Under the pieces are notes generated by a model. That model searched no databases, was not told where the DNA came from, and saw nothing but the letters and a program-made list of their open reading frames with translations. The position numbers were made by a program, and so were the translations under genes. DNA of 64,000 nt from Flavivirga abyssicola (GTDB lineage Bacteria > Bacteroidota > Bacteroidia > Flavobacteriales > Flavobacteriaceae), in contig NZ_CP141266.1 of NCBI RefSeq assembly GCF_030540775.2, forward strand, positions 3,769,001 through 3,833,000, given 5' to 3'. Positions 38,031 through 46,305 of the stretch are shown here, piece after piece (positions within the stretch are counted from its first letter, which is position 1; each line of letters begins with the position of its first letter).

Positions 38031-39785
38031 ATGATGTATTCAAAAATCCCTCTCGCTCAAACTGTAGTGCAGTTATGTAAAGCAAAACAGATAAAACATA
38101 TTATTATCTCGCCAGGTAGTAGAAACGCTCCATTAACAATAGGTTTTTCAAACGATCCGTTTTTTAAATGCTATAGTATTGTAGATGAACGTTGTGCCGC
38201 TTTTTTTGCTTTAGGAATAGCCCAACAGTTACAAGAACCAACGGCAGTTGTTTGTACTTCTGGAAGTGCATTATTAAATTATTATCCAGCAGTAGCCGAA
38301 GCATTTTACAGCGATATTTCTTTAATTGTATTGTCGGCAGATAGACCAAAACATTTAATTGGTATTGGTGACGGGCAAACCATTAATCAGAAAAATGTAT
38401 TTGAAAATCATGTTCTGTATTCATCAAACTTAAAACTCGATTTAAAAGAAGATGAAACTAATAGTGCAGAGGAGTTACCTATTTTTAAAAGCATGGAGAA
38501 TAAGGTGGAAACCTTACTAGGATTAAAAAAAACCATTCAGGAATATAACGAAGAAGAGATAGATACGACTATAAATAGGGCACTTCTTGAAAATGGTCCT
38601 GTGCATATTAATGTTCCATTTGATGAACCGTTATATGATATGGCAAATGAATTATCTATAAAACCAAAGCCAACTAACCTAGTAGACAAGCCATTAGAAA
38701 TTGATGACTATGTTCTGGGTGATTGCATTAAAGACTGGAACGCTGCTTCGAAAAAAATGGTACTTGTAGGAGTTAATCAACCGAATCAAATAGAGCAGCG
38801 TTGGTTAGATAATTTAGCAGCTGATGCTAGTGTTATTGTATTTACTGAAACAACATCAAATTTACATCACGATACATTTTTTCCAAGTATAGATAAACTA
38901 ATAGCACCATTAAAGAATGAGGGCTTTAGGAAATTACAACCAGATATTTTACTCACGTTTGGAGGGTTAATAGTTTCTAAAAAAGTAAAGGCATTTTTAA
39001 GAAAATATAGACCGCAACAGCATTGGCATATAGATTTAAAGAAGGCAAACGATACTTTCTTTAGCTTAACTAATTTTGTAAAGACAACACCAAATTATTT
39101 CTTCTCTAAATTTTTGCCTCAAACGCAATCATTAAAAAGTGATTATAATTCGTATTGGAGGCATGTAGAAGCATCGAGACTTGTTAAGCATGATGATTAT
39201 TTAAACCGTATAGATTTTAGTGATTTAAAAGCTTTTGATGTTATATTGAGCGCCATCCCTAATGACACTATTTTACAATTAGGAAACAGTTCTACAGTGC
39301 GCTATGCACAATTATTTGACTTAAATAAAACATTAAAAGTATTTTGTAATCGAGGTACTAGCGGTATTGATGGATGTACATCCACAGCCATTGGTTGTGC
39401 CGTAGTAAATAAAAAACAAACCACCTTAATAACAGGCGATTTAAGTTTTATTTACGATAGTAATGCCCTGTGGAATAATTACATTCCTAGTAATTTTAGA
39501 ATTATTGTTATTAACAATCAAGGAGGTGGTATTTTTAGAATTCTTCCAGGTCATAAAAACACTGAAAATTTCGATACTTATTTTGAAACCAATCATCACT
39601 TAACCGCAGAACATTTGTGTAAGATGTATGGTTTTAAGTATGAATCTGCTTCAGATGAAGTAACATTAAAATCATCGCTACATTCATTTTATTCAGAAGG
39701 AAATCAACCAAAACTGTTAGAGGTTTTTACACCAAAAAACCTAAATGATGAAGTACTTTTAAACTATTTCAAACATATTGGTTAA
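38031..39785 (+). CDS. menD: SEPHCHC synthase MenD
   Basis: A thiamine-diphosphate enzyme that joins 2-oxoglutarate and isochorismate. The 584-aa protein has the N-terminal ISPGSRNAPLTIGF and CTSGSALLNYYPAVAEA blocks and ADRP, and the C-terminal ThDP/Mg site GDLSFIYDSNALWNN...NNQGGGIF. ATG codons are adjacent at 38031 and 38034. Together with menF upstream it commits chorismate to menaquinone, the respiratory quinone of this group. Confidence 0.95.
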   Translation: MMYSKIPLAQTVVQLCKAKQIKHIIISPGSRNAPLTIGFSNDPFFKCYSIVDERCAAFFALGIAQQLQEPTAVVCTSGSALLNYYPAVAEAFYSDISLIVLSADRPKHLIGIGDGQTINQKNVFENHVLYSSNLKLDLKEDETNSAEELPIFKSMENKVETLLGLKKTIQEYNEEEIDTTINRALLENGPVHINVPFDEPLYDMANELSIKPKPTNLVDKPLEIDDYVLGDCIKDWNAASKKMVLVGVNQPNQIEQRWLDNLAADASVIVFTETTSNLHHDTFFPSIDKLIAPLKNEGFRKLQPDILLTFGGLIVSKKVKAFLRKYRPQQHWHIDLKKANDTFFSLTNFVKTTPNYFFSKFLPQTQSLKSDYNSYWRHVEASRLVKHDDYLNRIDFSDLKAFDVILSAIPNDTILQLGNSSTVRYAQLFDLNKTLKVFCNRGTSGIDGCTSTAIGCAVVNKKQTTLITGDLSFIYDSNALWNNYIPSNFRIIVINNQGGGIFRILPGHKNTENFDTYFETNHHLTAEHLCKMYGFKYESASDEVTLKSSLHSFYSEGNQPKLLEVFTPKNLNDEVLLNYFKHIG

Positions 39786-39880
39786 AATAATGTGTAACAA
39801 ACTATCATTCTTTGAGTCTAAAAAATAGTTATCTTTAAACAGATATTAACACAAATATTTAACAAACACATCACATTATT

Positions 39881-40219
39881 ATGAGTAAAAGAGACGAGCT
39901 TATTGTAAAGTACGCTGCAGATTTAAAAGACAAATTCGGTGTTCATGCAGATATGGATTTACTAACTAAAATAACTATTGGTTGTGGTCCATCAATATAC
40001 AATGCAGATTCTTCAACAGTTTCCGGTTCTGACGAGTCTGAACTTGCTACAGTAAAAAATAATTTTTTAATTAAGAAGTTAGGGTTAAAAGATAGCACCG
40101 ATTTAGATGAAGGCATTGCTACTATAATGGATAAATATGGACAATCTAATCGCAATAAGTATAGAGTCGTTGTGTATTATTTATTAACAAAGCATTTTAA
40201 AAAAGAATCGGTTTACTAA
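39881..40219 (+). CDS. DUF2853 family protein
   Basis: A 112-aa soluble protein starting MSKRDELIVKYAADLKDKF, with the conserved middle ADMDLLTKITIGCGPSIYNADSSTVSGSDESEL and a C-terminal YRVVVYYLLTKHF. This is the DUF2853 pattern, of known small all-helical fold but unknown function. It has its own terminator downstream. Confidence 0.85.
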   Translation: MSKRDELIVKYAADLKDKFGVHADMDLLTKITIGCGPSIYNADSSTVSGSDESELATVKNNFLIKKLGLKDSTDLDEGIATIMDKYGQSNRNKYRVVVYYLLTKHFKKESVY

Positions 40220-40244
40220 CAGAGCTTTTTTATAAGGATATTAT

Positions 40245-40273
40245 AAACGTTACAATTCTTGTAGCGTTTTTTT
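40245..40273 (+). terminator. Terminator after DUF2853 gene
   Basis: AAACGTTACAA and TTGTAGCGTTT pair with one G-U and a 3-nt loop, followed by T residues. Confidence 0.85.
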
Positions 40274-40348
40274 AGCTTGAATTTGATTTACCCATACCTA
40301 ATTTAAAAATCGTTTAGATTCAAATAAAAATACTCAATCTAATATCAT

Positions 40349-40356
40349 TACCTTTG
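40349..40356 (+). promoter_or_regulatory. -7 box of the CvfB-like gene
   Basis: TACCTTTG matches TAnnTTTG and is only 4 bp before the ATG at 40361, predicting a leaderless transcript. Confidence 0.5.
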
Positions 40357-40360
40357 CCGC

Positions 40361-41191
40361 ATGATACATTTAGGACAGATAAATACATTAGAAATACTTC
40401 GTGAAACAGATCATGGGGTGTATTTAATTGATGATGATGATAATGAAGTTTTATTACCAAATAGATACGTACCAGAGGCTTTTAAAATTTGGGATAAGCT
40501 AGAGGTATTTGTGTATTTGGATAATGAAGAACGCCCTGTCGCTACCACAGACATGCCATATATTAAGCGTGATGATTTTGCTTTATTACGTTGTAACCAA
40601 GTAACCGATTATGGTGCTTTTTTAGATTGGGGTATGGTTAAAGAATTATTTTGTCCGTTTAAAGAACAAGCCTTTAAAATGAAACCAGGAGGTTGGTATT
40701 TAGTGCATTGTTATTTAGATGAAAAAACCGATAGGTTGGTGGCATCAAGTAAAACAAATCGATTTTTAAATAATAAAGAATTAACTGTAAAAGTGTTTGA
40801 TGAGGTTGATTTAATAGTATCACACCCATCAGATATTGGAATGAATGTTATAGTAAATAAAATACATTCTGGACTTATTTATAAAGACGCTATTTTTTCA
40901 GACCTTAGTGTTGGAGATAAATTAAAAGGTATAGTTAAGAAAATCCGCCCAGGAAATAAGTTAGATATTGCTTTAGGACAAATAGGATATAGAAATATTG
41001 AGCCTAATGCAGAACGTATTATAAATGAACTTCATGATAATAGTGGTTATTTAAAACTGACAGACAAATCAAGTCCGGAAGTTATTAAGGAAACACTGCA
41101 AATGAGTAAGAAAAATTTCAAAAAAGCTATCGGTACTTTATATAAACAACGACAGATTGAAATAAAACCAGACGGTATTTATTTAGTGTAA
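40361..41191 (+). CDS. CvfB-like S1 RNA-binding protein
   Basis: 276 aa with tandem S1-like domains and a C-terminal winged helix: LLPNRYVPEAFKIWDKLEVFVYLD, CNQVTDYGAFLDWGMVKELFCPF, GDKLKGIVKKIRPGNKLDIALGQ, and MSKKNFKKAIGTLYKQRQIEI. This is the order of the CvfB family (RNA-binding virulence/regulatory factor of Firmicutes, conserved in Bacteroidota). Its end overlaps the converging paralogue gene by 9 bp. Confidence 0.9.
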   Translation: MIHLGQINTLEILRETDHGVYLIDDDDNEVLLPNRYVPEAFKIWDKLEVFVYLDNEERPVATTDMPYIKRDDFALLRCNQVTDYGAFLDWGMVKELFCPFKEQAFKMKPGGWYLVHCYLDEKTDRLVASSKTNRFLNNKELTVKVFDEVDLIVSHPSDIGMNVIVNKIHSGLIYKDAIFSDLSVGDKLKGIVKKIRPGNKLDIALGQIGYRNIEPNAERIINELHDNSGYLKLTDKSSPEVIKETLQMSKKNFKKAIGTLYKQRQIEIKPDGIYLV

Positions 41192-41611
41192 AGAAAGTAA
41201 AATATCATTTTTTACTTTACTGTAAATGCTATTCATAGCTTCATGAATCGTGTCGTAATTGATTTTAGTAGTATCGCAGAATCTATTCTCAATTTCTGCA
41301 TTCATTTTGCTAGCATTATTATGTCCAACTACGGCATAATAGCATAAACGGTTAATTTTTTTCTTAAACAAGTCTGCATCCAATAACTTTACAGAATAAG
41401 AATTTATTCTATTAGCTACAACTCCAAATGGTCTGGAGTGACCAAAGTAGCTTATTAGTTCATCAAAAAACTCAGATGAATTATCTATATCAATATGAAC
41501 CCCTTCGTTAAACTCTATAACGGCTATATGTTTAAAAAAAAATATGTTTCCTAATTCTTTTTGTACAGATTCTACAATATGGCTAGAGAAATCAGATTCG
41601 GCAATTTTCAT
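41183..41611 (-). CDS. Tandem paralogue 1, unknown (possible STAS/SpoIIAA-like fold)
   Basis: A 142-aa soluble protein about 70% identical to its neighbour at 42058-42486. The conserved core is IAVIEFNEGVHIDI, SRPFGVVANRINSYSVK and YYAVVGHNNASKMNAEIE. The alternating strand/helix pattern resembles the SpoIIAA/STAS-like fold often found as small regulators, but there is no diagnostic motif. Its promoter contains a diverged copy of the shared operator (41709-41725). Function unknown. Confidence 0.75.
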   Translation of the reverse strand: MKIAESDFSSHIVESVQKELGNIFFFKHIAVIEFNEGVHIDIDNSSEFFDELISYFGHSRPFGVVANRINSYSVKLLDADLFKKKINRLCYYAVVGHNNASKMNAEIENRFCDTTKINYDTIHEAMNSIYSKVKNDILLSLH

Positions 41612-42057
41612 ATGCTATTATATACTTCTTTTTAGGATTGAGAGATGGAAGTTATAACCTTTGTCAATTTATAATAATCTAATTATAAAATGAGAGGTAT
41701 GTAAATATACTATGAGCGTATATTATAGTCAAGACAAAAAGCGCATCTATATTATTATTGCGAATAATTCTTTATTTTGTGATTAATGTTATATAATTAT
41801 TATTATTTGTGTTTAAATGTTAATAAATGTTTATTTTTTAATAATTTTATTACTTCACAAATTATAGTTAAAAAGCGTGTCAATTTTTTATTTATACGAA
41901 AAATCTTAGTCAATAACGCGTTTTAATTATTCATAATAGTGAATTTCTTGTAATTAGGTCAGATGGTTCATCAAGACGCTATATTAGCTTTAGTAAAAAC
42001 GCCTGGGTAGCTTTTATTACTATAAAAAAGTTTCTCTGAAATAGATGTTATAAATTT
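41612..42057. other. Duplicated leader and spacer between tandem paralogues
   Basis: It holds the promoter of paralogue 1: -7 read leftward at 41702-41709, -33 at 41730-41732, operator between. The AT-rich spacer resembles that of paralogue 2 (for example TACGAAAAAnCTTA near 41896 and again near 42778, about 0.88 kb apart). No gene is seen. Confidence 0.5.
41709..41725 (-). promoter_or_regulatory. Diverged operator in promoter of paralogue 1
   Basis: ACTATGAGCGTATATTA matches the 42591 site at 12 of 17 positions and lies in the same place between the -7 (TATATTTA on the minus strand) and -33 (TTG) elements. Confidence 0.4.
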
Positions 42058-42486
42058 TTAGTTTAATGAGAATAAAATATCCTTTTTTACTTTGCTGTAA
42101 ACATTATCTATTGCTTCGTAAATACTATCGTAATTGATTTTATCTGAGATGCAGAAACTATTCTCAATCTCAGCATTCATTTTACTCGCACTATTATGTC
42201 CAACAACCGCATAACTACGTAAGTTTTTAGCCTTCTGTCTAAATAAATCTACATCCAATAATTTTACAGAATAGGAATTTACTCTATTAGCAACTACACC
42301 AAACGGTCTGGAATCACCAAAGTAGGCTTTTAGCTCATCAAAAATTTCTGATGAATTATTAATGTCAACATGTACCCCCTCGTTAAATTCTATAACAGCT
42401 ATATGATTAAAAAAGAATATGACTCCCAATTCCTTTTGTGCTGATTTTATAACATGATTAGAAAAATCTGATTCAATAATTTTCAT
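42058..42486 (-). CDS. Tandem paralogue 2, unknown (possible STAS/SpoIIAA-like fold)
   Basis: A 142-aa paralogue of 41183-41611 with the same length and ends (MKIIESDFSNHV ... DILFSLN). The most conserved segments are FFFNHIAVIEFNEGVHVDI, SRPFGVVANRVNSYSVKLLD and YAVVGHNSASKMNAEIENSFC. It has its own promoter with a 90-nt leader and a clear operator. The start-to-start distance of 875 bp and the similar spacers indicate a segmental tandem duplication. Function unknown. Confidence 0.75.
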   Translation of the reverse strand: MKIIESDFSNHVIKSAQKELGVIFFFNHIAVIEFNEGVHVDINNSSEIFDELKAYFGDSRPFGVVANRVNSYSVKLLDVDLFRQKAKNLRSYAVVGHNSASKMNAEIENSFCISDKINYDSIYEAIDNVYSKVKKDILFSLN

Positions 42487-42879
42487 ATACTACTCTTTTT
42501 ATTAAATTCTTCAATTCATTTAGGTTGTGGTTGGAAGTTATAAATTCTGTTAAATTATTATTGTGGTTATAAAAACAGGGAGGCAAATATACTATGTATG
42601 CATAATATGTGCAAGATTAAATATCTGCTAATCAAACAATTGAATATAATTCTGTTAAATGGATAATAAATTATGTATTTTACGAGTTCTTCAAATAAAT
42701 ATTGCTAAAAATTTTAGTTTAATATGATTTTATTATCATATAATCAACTGTTTAAAATTCATTTTATCTTTTTTTGTACGAAAAAACTTAATAAAAAAAT
42801 CATTTGATTTATTTAAAATATTGATTTTTTGAAGATTAACTTATAGGTATTAGCATTTCAAATTTAGTATTTTTGCCAG
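42487..42879. other. Divergent promoter region of paralogue 2 and mnmE
   Basis: Leftward promoter: CAAATATA at 42584-42591 (-7) and CAA at 42612-42614 (-33), read on the minus strand. Rightward: TATTTTTG at 42868-42875, 4 bp before the mnmE ATG. The middle is AT-rich spacer with no gene. Confidence 0.5.
42591..42607 (-). promoter_or_regulatory. Operator in promoter of paralogue 2
   Basis: ACTATGTATGCATAATA fits exactly between the -7 box TATATTTG and the -33 TTG (20-nt spacer). It is 16/17 identical to the site at 28051-28067 and close to the core of the 28151-28188 palindrome. Confidence 0.55.
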
Positions 42880-44304
42880 ATGATTAATCAAGACACCATA
42901 GTGGCTTTAGCGACACCATCTGGAGCAGGTGCAATTGCTATAATAAGATTATCTGGAAAAGATGCCATAACCTTTGCAGAAAATCAATTTAAATCGGTTT
43001 CAGGAAAAGAGTTAAGTAAACAAGTAACACACACCATCCATTTAGGTCATATTATAGATGAAGATCGTACTATAGATGAAGTATTGGTATCCGTTTTTAA
43101 AAACCCTAATTCTTATACTGGTGAACATGTTGTTGAGATTTCGTGCCATGGTTCTAATTATATTCAACAAGAAATTATTCAATTGTTTTTGCGTCAAGGT
43201 TGTAGAATGGCAACAGCAGGAGAATTTACTTTAAGAGCATTTTTAAATGGGAAGTTAGATTTAAGTCAGGCAGAAGCAGTAGCAGATTTAATTTCTAGTG
43301 ATAATGAAGCATCACATCAAATTGCCATGCAACAAATGCGTGGTGGGTTTTCATCAGAAATAGCAAAGTTGCGTGAAGAACTTTTAAATTTTGCATCTTT
43401 AATAGAGTTAGAGCTTGATTTTGCGGAAGAAGATGTTGAATTCGCCGATAGATCCCAGTTTAAAGATTTAATTGAACGCATCACGTTTGTACTCAAGCGT
43501 CTTATAGATTCATTTGCTGTTGGTAATGTAATTAAAAATGGCATTCCTGTAGCTATTGTAGGAGAACCTAATGTTGGAAAATCTACACTTTTAAATGCGC
43601 TTTTAAACGAAGAACGAGCTATTGTAAGTGAGATAGCTGGGACAACTAGAGATACGATTGAAGACGAAATATCTATAGGTGGTATAGGTTTTCGATTTAT
43701 TGATACTGCGGGAATAAGAGAGACTAAAGATGTTGTAGAAAGTATAGGGATAAAAAAAACCTTTGAAAAAATAGAACAAGCACAAGTTGTTGTATATCTT
43801 TTTGAATCGGATGTCATTTCGAACGCTAGTGAGAAATCTCAAAATATTAAGATAGAAATAGAAAAGATTAAGAACAAATACCCTCAAAAACCATTGGTAG
43901 TAATTGCCAATAAAATTGATAAGCTTTCAGAAAATGAAGTTGCTATTTTAAATGAGGAGCTATCTGTTATTTCGAGTGCTAGCGAAAAATCCCATATTCA
44001 GCTACTATCAGCAAAACAGGGGATAGGAGTAGAGGAACTTAAAGAATGTTTGTTGAGTTTTGTTAACACTGGAGCTTTAAGAAATAACGATACCATTATT
44101 ACTAATTCACGTCATTACGATTCCCTTTTAAAAGCGTTTGAGGAAATTAGTAAGGTTAAACATGGATTAGATTCTGGTTTATCAGGGGATCTGTTGGCTA
44201 TAGATATCCGCCAAGCATTATTTCATTTTGGAGAGATTACTGGAGAAATAACTAATGACGATTTGTTAGGTAATATTTTTGCTAATTTTTGTATTGGGAA
44301 ATAG
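42880..44304 (+). CDS. mnmE: tRNA modification GTPase MnmE
   Basis: With MnmG it installs the carboxymethylaminomethyl group on wobble uridine of certain tRNAs. The 474-aa protein has an N-terminal folate-binding domain, a G domain with GEPNVGKST (G1), AGTTRDT (G2), DTAG (G3) and NKID (G4), and the C-terminal FCIGK with the catalytic-type Cys. Two in-frame copies of a repetitive element (VISNASEKS, VISSASEKS) lengthen the G domain around G4. The last 18 bp form the attachment core of the downstream island. Confidence 0.96.
   Translation: MINQDTIVALATPSGAGAIAIIRLSGKDAITFAENQFKSVSGKELSKQVTHTIHLGHIIDEDRTIDEVLVSVFKNPNSYTGEHVVEISCHGSNYIQQEIIQLFLRQGCRMATAGEFTLRAFLNGKLDLSQAEAVADLISSDNEASHQIAMQQMRGGFSSEIAKLREELLNFASLIELELDFAEEDVEFADRSQFKDLIERITFVLKRLIDSFAVGNVIKNGIPVAIVGEPNVGKSTLLNALLNEERAIVSEIAGTTRDTIEDEISIGGIGFRFIDTAGIRETKDVVESIGIKKTFEKIEQAQVVVYLFESDVISNASEKSQNIKIEIEKIKNKYPQKPLVVIANKIDKLSENEVAILNEELSVISSASEKSHIQLLSAKQGIGVEELKECLLSFVNTGALRNNDTIITNSRHYDSLLKAFEEISKVKHGLDSGLSGDLLAIDIRQALFHFGEITGEITNDDLLGNIFANFCIGK
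43812..43840 (+). repeat. Intergenic-type repeat inside mnmE, copy 1
   Basis: TGTCATTTCGAACGCTAGTG and the following GAGAAATCTC form the widespread flavobacterial stem-loop repeat (ATTTC / GAAAT arms), here in frame and encoding part of VISNASEKSQ in the MnmE G domain. Confidence 0.7.
43965..43993 (+). repeat. Intergenic-type repeat inside mnmE, copy 2
   Basis: Same 29-bp length, 23/29 identical to copy 1, and exactly 51 codons downstream in the same frame (VISSASEKSH). It lies after the G4 NKID motif. Confidence 0.65.
44287..44304. other. attL core of the mnmE-integrated island
   Basis: TTTTGTATTGGGAAATAG, the last codons of mnmE (FCIGK-stop). It pairs with TTCTGTATCGGGAAGTAA at 57366-57383: 14 of 18 bases match and all differences are synonymous. 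The 3' end of mnmE/trmE (thdF) is a known attachment site for SGI1-type islands. Confidence 0.8.
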
Positions 44305-44396
44305 TTGGTTATCAGCAAAATACAATTAAAGTCAACAAAAGTCAATCTTTCTCAGAATTAAAATAACTCCTTTTTACTTCCAATATTAGTATATAT

Positions 44397-44419
44397 ACGT
44401 ATTAAATAGACTAATACGT
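44397..44419. promoter_or_regulatory. Inverted repeat near attL
   Basis: ACGTATTA (44397-44404) and TAATACGT (44412-44419) are a perfect 8-bp inverted repeat with a 7-nt spacer in the left arm of the island. It is a candidate Int/Xis or repressor site. Confidence 0.5.
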
Positions 44420-44494
44420 GTACATTTTTTGTACCTCCAATTGTCATATCTCGTCCAAGCCTAATACTTTGGCCTTAATTGGATAGATTGTGAC

Positions 44495-44537
44495 ACCTCT
44501 AGAGACTCACAGATACTTCTAGACACTTCCAGAAACT
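44495..44537. repeat. Four 10-bp iterons between attL and excisionase gene
   Basis: Four consecutive decamers fit ACYNNNAGAN, then a final ACT. The period is one DNA helical turn, so all copies face the same side of the helix, as in arm-type Int/Xis sites or an autoregulatory operator. The HTH gene starts 48 bp downstream. Confidence 0.65.
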
Positions 44538-44584
44538 ATCCAAAGATAAATTTTGAGATAGTTAAATCTAAACAATTAATAAAT

Positions 44585-44944
44585 ATGAGTTCAAATATCC
44601 GTATTAAAAGGATCTGTATGTATTGTGGTAAAGAATTTATAGCCAAAACCACAGTAACAAAGTATTGTAGTCATAAATGTAACAGTAGAGATTACAAAAG
44701 AAAAATTAAGGAGTTAAAAATACAAGCATCAGATAAGGATACTAATAAAGTTATACCTCAACATATTAAGCATCCAAAACTTAATGAAAAGGAGATTCTA
44801 TCCATAAAAGAAGTTTGTGAATTTATAGGTATGAGTAAATCTTCTGTTTATAGATTGATAAAGGATGAGGTCATTAAACCTCTAAAAATTAGAAATCGAG
44901 TATTTATTTCAAGGGAGGAATTAAAAAAAATGTTAAAGTTCTAA
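44585..44944 (+). CDS. HTH excisionase-like protein with N-terminal zinc ribbon
   Basis: 119 aa. An N-terminal zinc-binding pattern (CMYCGKEFIAKTTVTKYCSHKC) is followed by a linker and a MerR/excisionase-type helix-turn-helix (LSIKEVCEFIGMSKSSVYRLIKDEVIKPLKIRNRVFISREEL). Such proteins accompany tyrosine recombinases in Bacteroidota mobile elements and control excision or transcription. It is the first gene after attL and the iterons. Confidence 0.85.
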   Translation: MSSNIRIKRICMYCGKEFIAKTTVTKYCSHKCNSRDYKRKIKELKIQASDKDTNKVIPQHIKHPKLNEKEILSIKEVCEFIGMSKSSVYRLIKDEVIKPLKIRNRVFISREELKKMLKF

Positions 44945-45150
44945 ATTTTAACAATTTTGGAAACTCTGTGTAAATGAGATGGTTATAAAAACAGCTTTTA
45001 TTCTTGATTAAAATATTTGATAATCAGATACTTAAATATAAACCTAAATATGGGTTTTTTAATTTAAGCAAAAAAAATTTAGTAGAACTTTGTGGAACAA
45101 AATAGGGAAGAAAACTCTGTTTAAGAGATGAGCAAATTTAAGATATTTAA

Positions 45151-46263
45151 ATGAGAGTACCGAAAGTTAAAATAAGGATGAAATTACTCAAATATGGGAA
45201 ACAATATAGCCTGTATTTTGATTTCTATCCTGCTATTCGTAATGCAAGAACAGGTAAGCAAACCCGTAGAGAGTTTTTGGGTATGAGAATGTATGTAAAT
45301 CCAAAGGATGAAATAGAAAAACTTCATAACAAAAACACTTTACTAAGAGCGAGAAAAATATGTGCAGAAAGACAACAGCAGATTTTTGATAATGATTTAG
45401 GGTTTTTAGCTTCAGATTTAGAAAATAAGGACTTCCTATTATATTTTGAAAAACTAGCAAAAAGGAGAGGAATTAGTAGTTCTAGTAGAACTACCTATTT
45501 GATTGTATTAGAATATTTAAAACAGCATTCACCTGAGGTTAAAGTTAAGCACATCAATTTAAAATTTGTCAATAGCTTTAGGGAATATTTACTATATAAA
45601 CCTCATTTTAAAACCTTAAAGCCTATTTCTCAAAATACAGCAGGGTCATATTTTTCCAAGTTTATTTTTGCCTTGAAGTTGGCATATAAAGAGGGGTTGC
45701 TTAAAGAAAATATAGCACCTAAAATAGAAAGGATTAAATGTGTAGATACTAAAAGAGGCTATTTAACTAAGGAAGAAGCTATAAAACTAAAAAATACACC
45801 ATGTAAAGATGAATTACAAAAGCGCATTTGTCTTTTCATGATTTATACAGGGCTTAGGATTTCTGATGCAGAAAAACTCATTTGGAATGATTTAGAGCAT
45901 TCCAGCGAATTAGGATATCATATCCGCTTCCAGCATCAAAAAACTAGTACACAACAAGCCTTACCTATTAGTGAAGAGGCTTTTGCACTACTTACTGAAC
46001 GAGGAGAGCCTAATGAAAGACTTTTTAAAGGTTTTAAACGTAAGTACAGGCTTATTAAAAGTTGGGGAGAGGATGCGGGTATTTCAAAAAACATTGGGTA
46101 TCACATTTTTAGACATTCATGTGCAACAATGTTGATTAATTCTGGTGTACCAATCTTTACAGTAATGTCTATTCTAGGTCATAAAGAAGTGAAAACTACA
46201 ATGAACTATCTCAACCTATTAGATAAAAATAAAATTGATGCGGTGAATACTATTAAGCTATGA
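45151..46263 (+). CDS. Tyrosine site-specific recombinase (island integrase)
   Basis: A 370-aa integrase with an N-terminal SAM-like core-binding domain (residues about 80-200) and a catalytic domain containing Arg in YTGLRISDAE (about 236), His-x-x-Arg in YHIFRHSCATML (about 317-320), His in ILGHKEVKTT (about 343) and Tyr in MNYLNLLD (about 351). It resembles Bacteroidota phage-integrase SAM-like recombinases. It probably recombines the mnmE FCIGK site. Confidence 0.93.
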   Translation: MRVPKVKIRMKLLKYGKQYSLYFDFYPAIRNARTGKQTRREFLGMRMYVNPKDEIEKLHNKNTLLRARKICAERQQQIFDNDLGFLASDLENKDFLLYFEKLAKRRGISSSSRTTYLIVLEYLKQHSPEVKVKHINLKFVNSFREYLLYKPHFKTLKPISQNTAGSYFSKFIFALKLAYKEGLLKENIAPKIERIKCVDTKRGYLTKEEAIKLKNTPCKDELQKRICLFMIYTGLRISDAEKLIWNDLEHSSELGYHIRFQHQKTSTQQALPISEEAFALLTERGEPNERLFKGFKRKYRLIKSWGEDAGISKNIGYHIFRHSCATMLINSGVPIFTVMSILGHKEVKTTMNYLNLLDKNKIDAVNTIKL

Positions 46264-46305
46264 ATTTAGCTAAACCCATTTATTAATTAACAAAAAGAGA
46301 TTATT

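Noticed and set aside
41946-42057. Possible short rightward gene near 41960 (GGTCAGATGGTTCATC...)
   Set aside because: The frame closes quickly and shows no conserved features; treated as spacer of the duplicated unit.
43603-43887. Minus-strand frames inside mnmE
   Set aside because: They are antisense shadows of a strongly supported gene with no independent signal.
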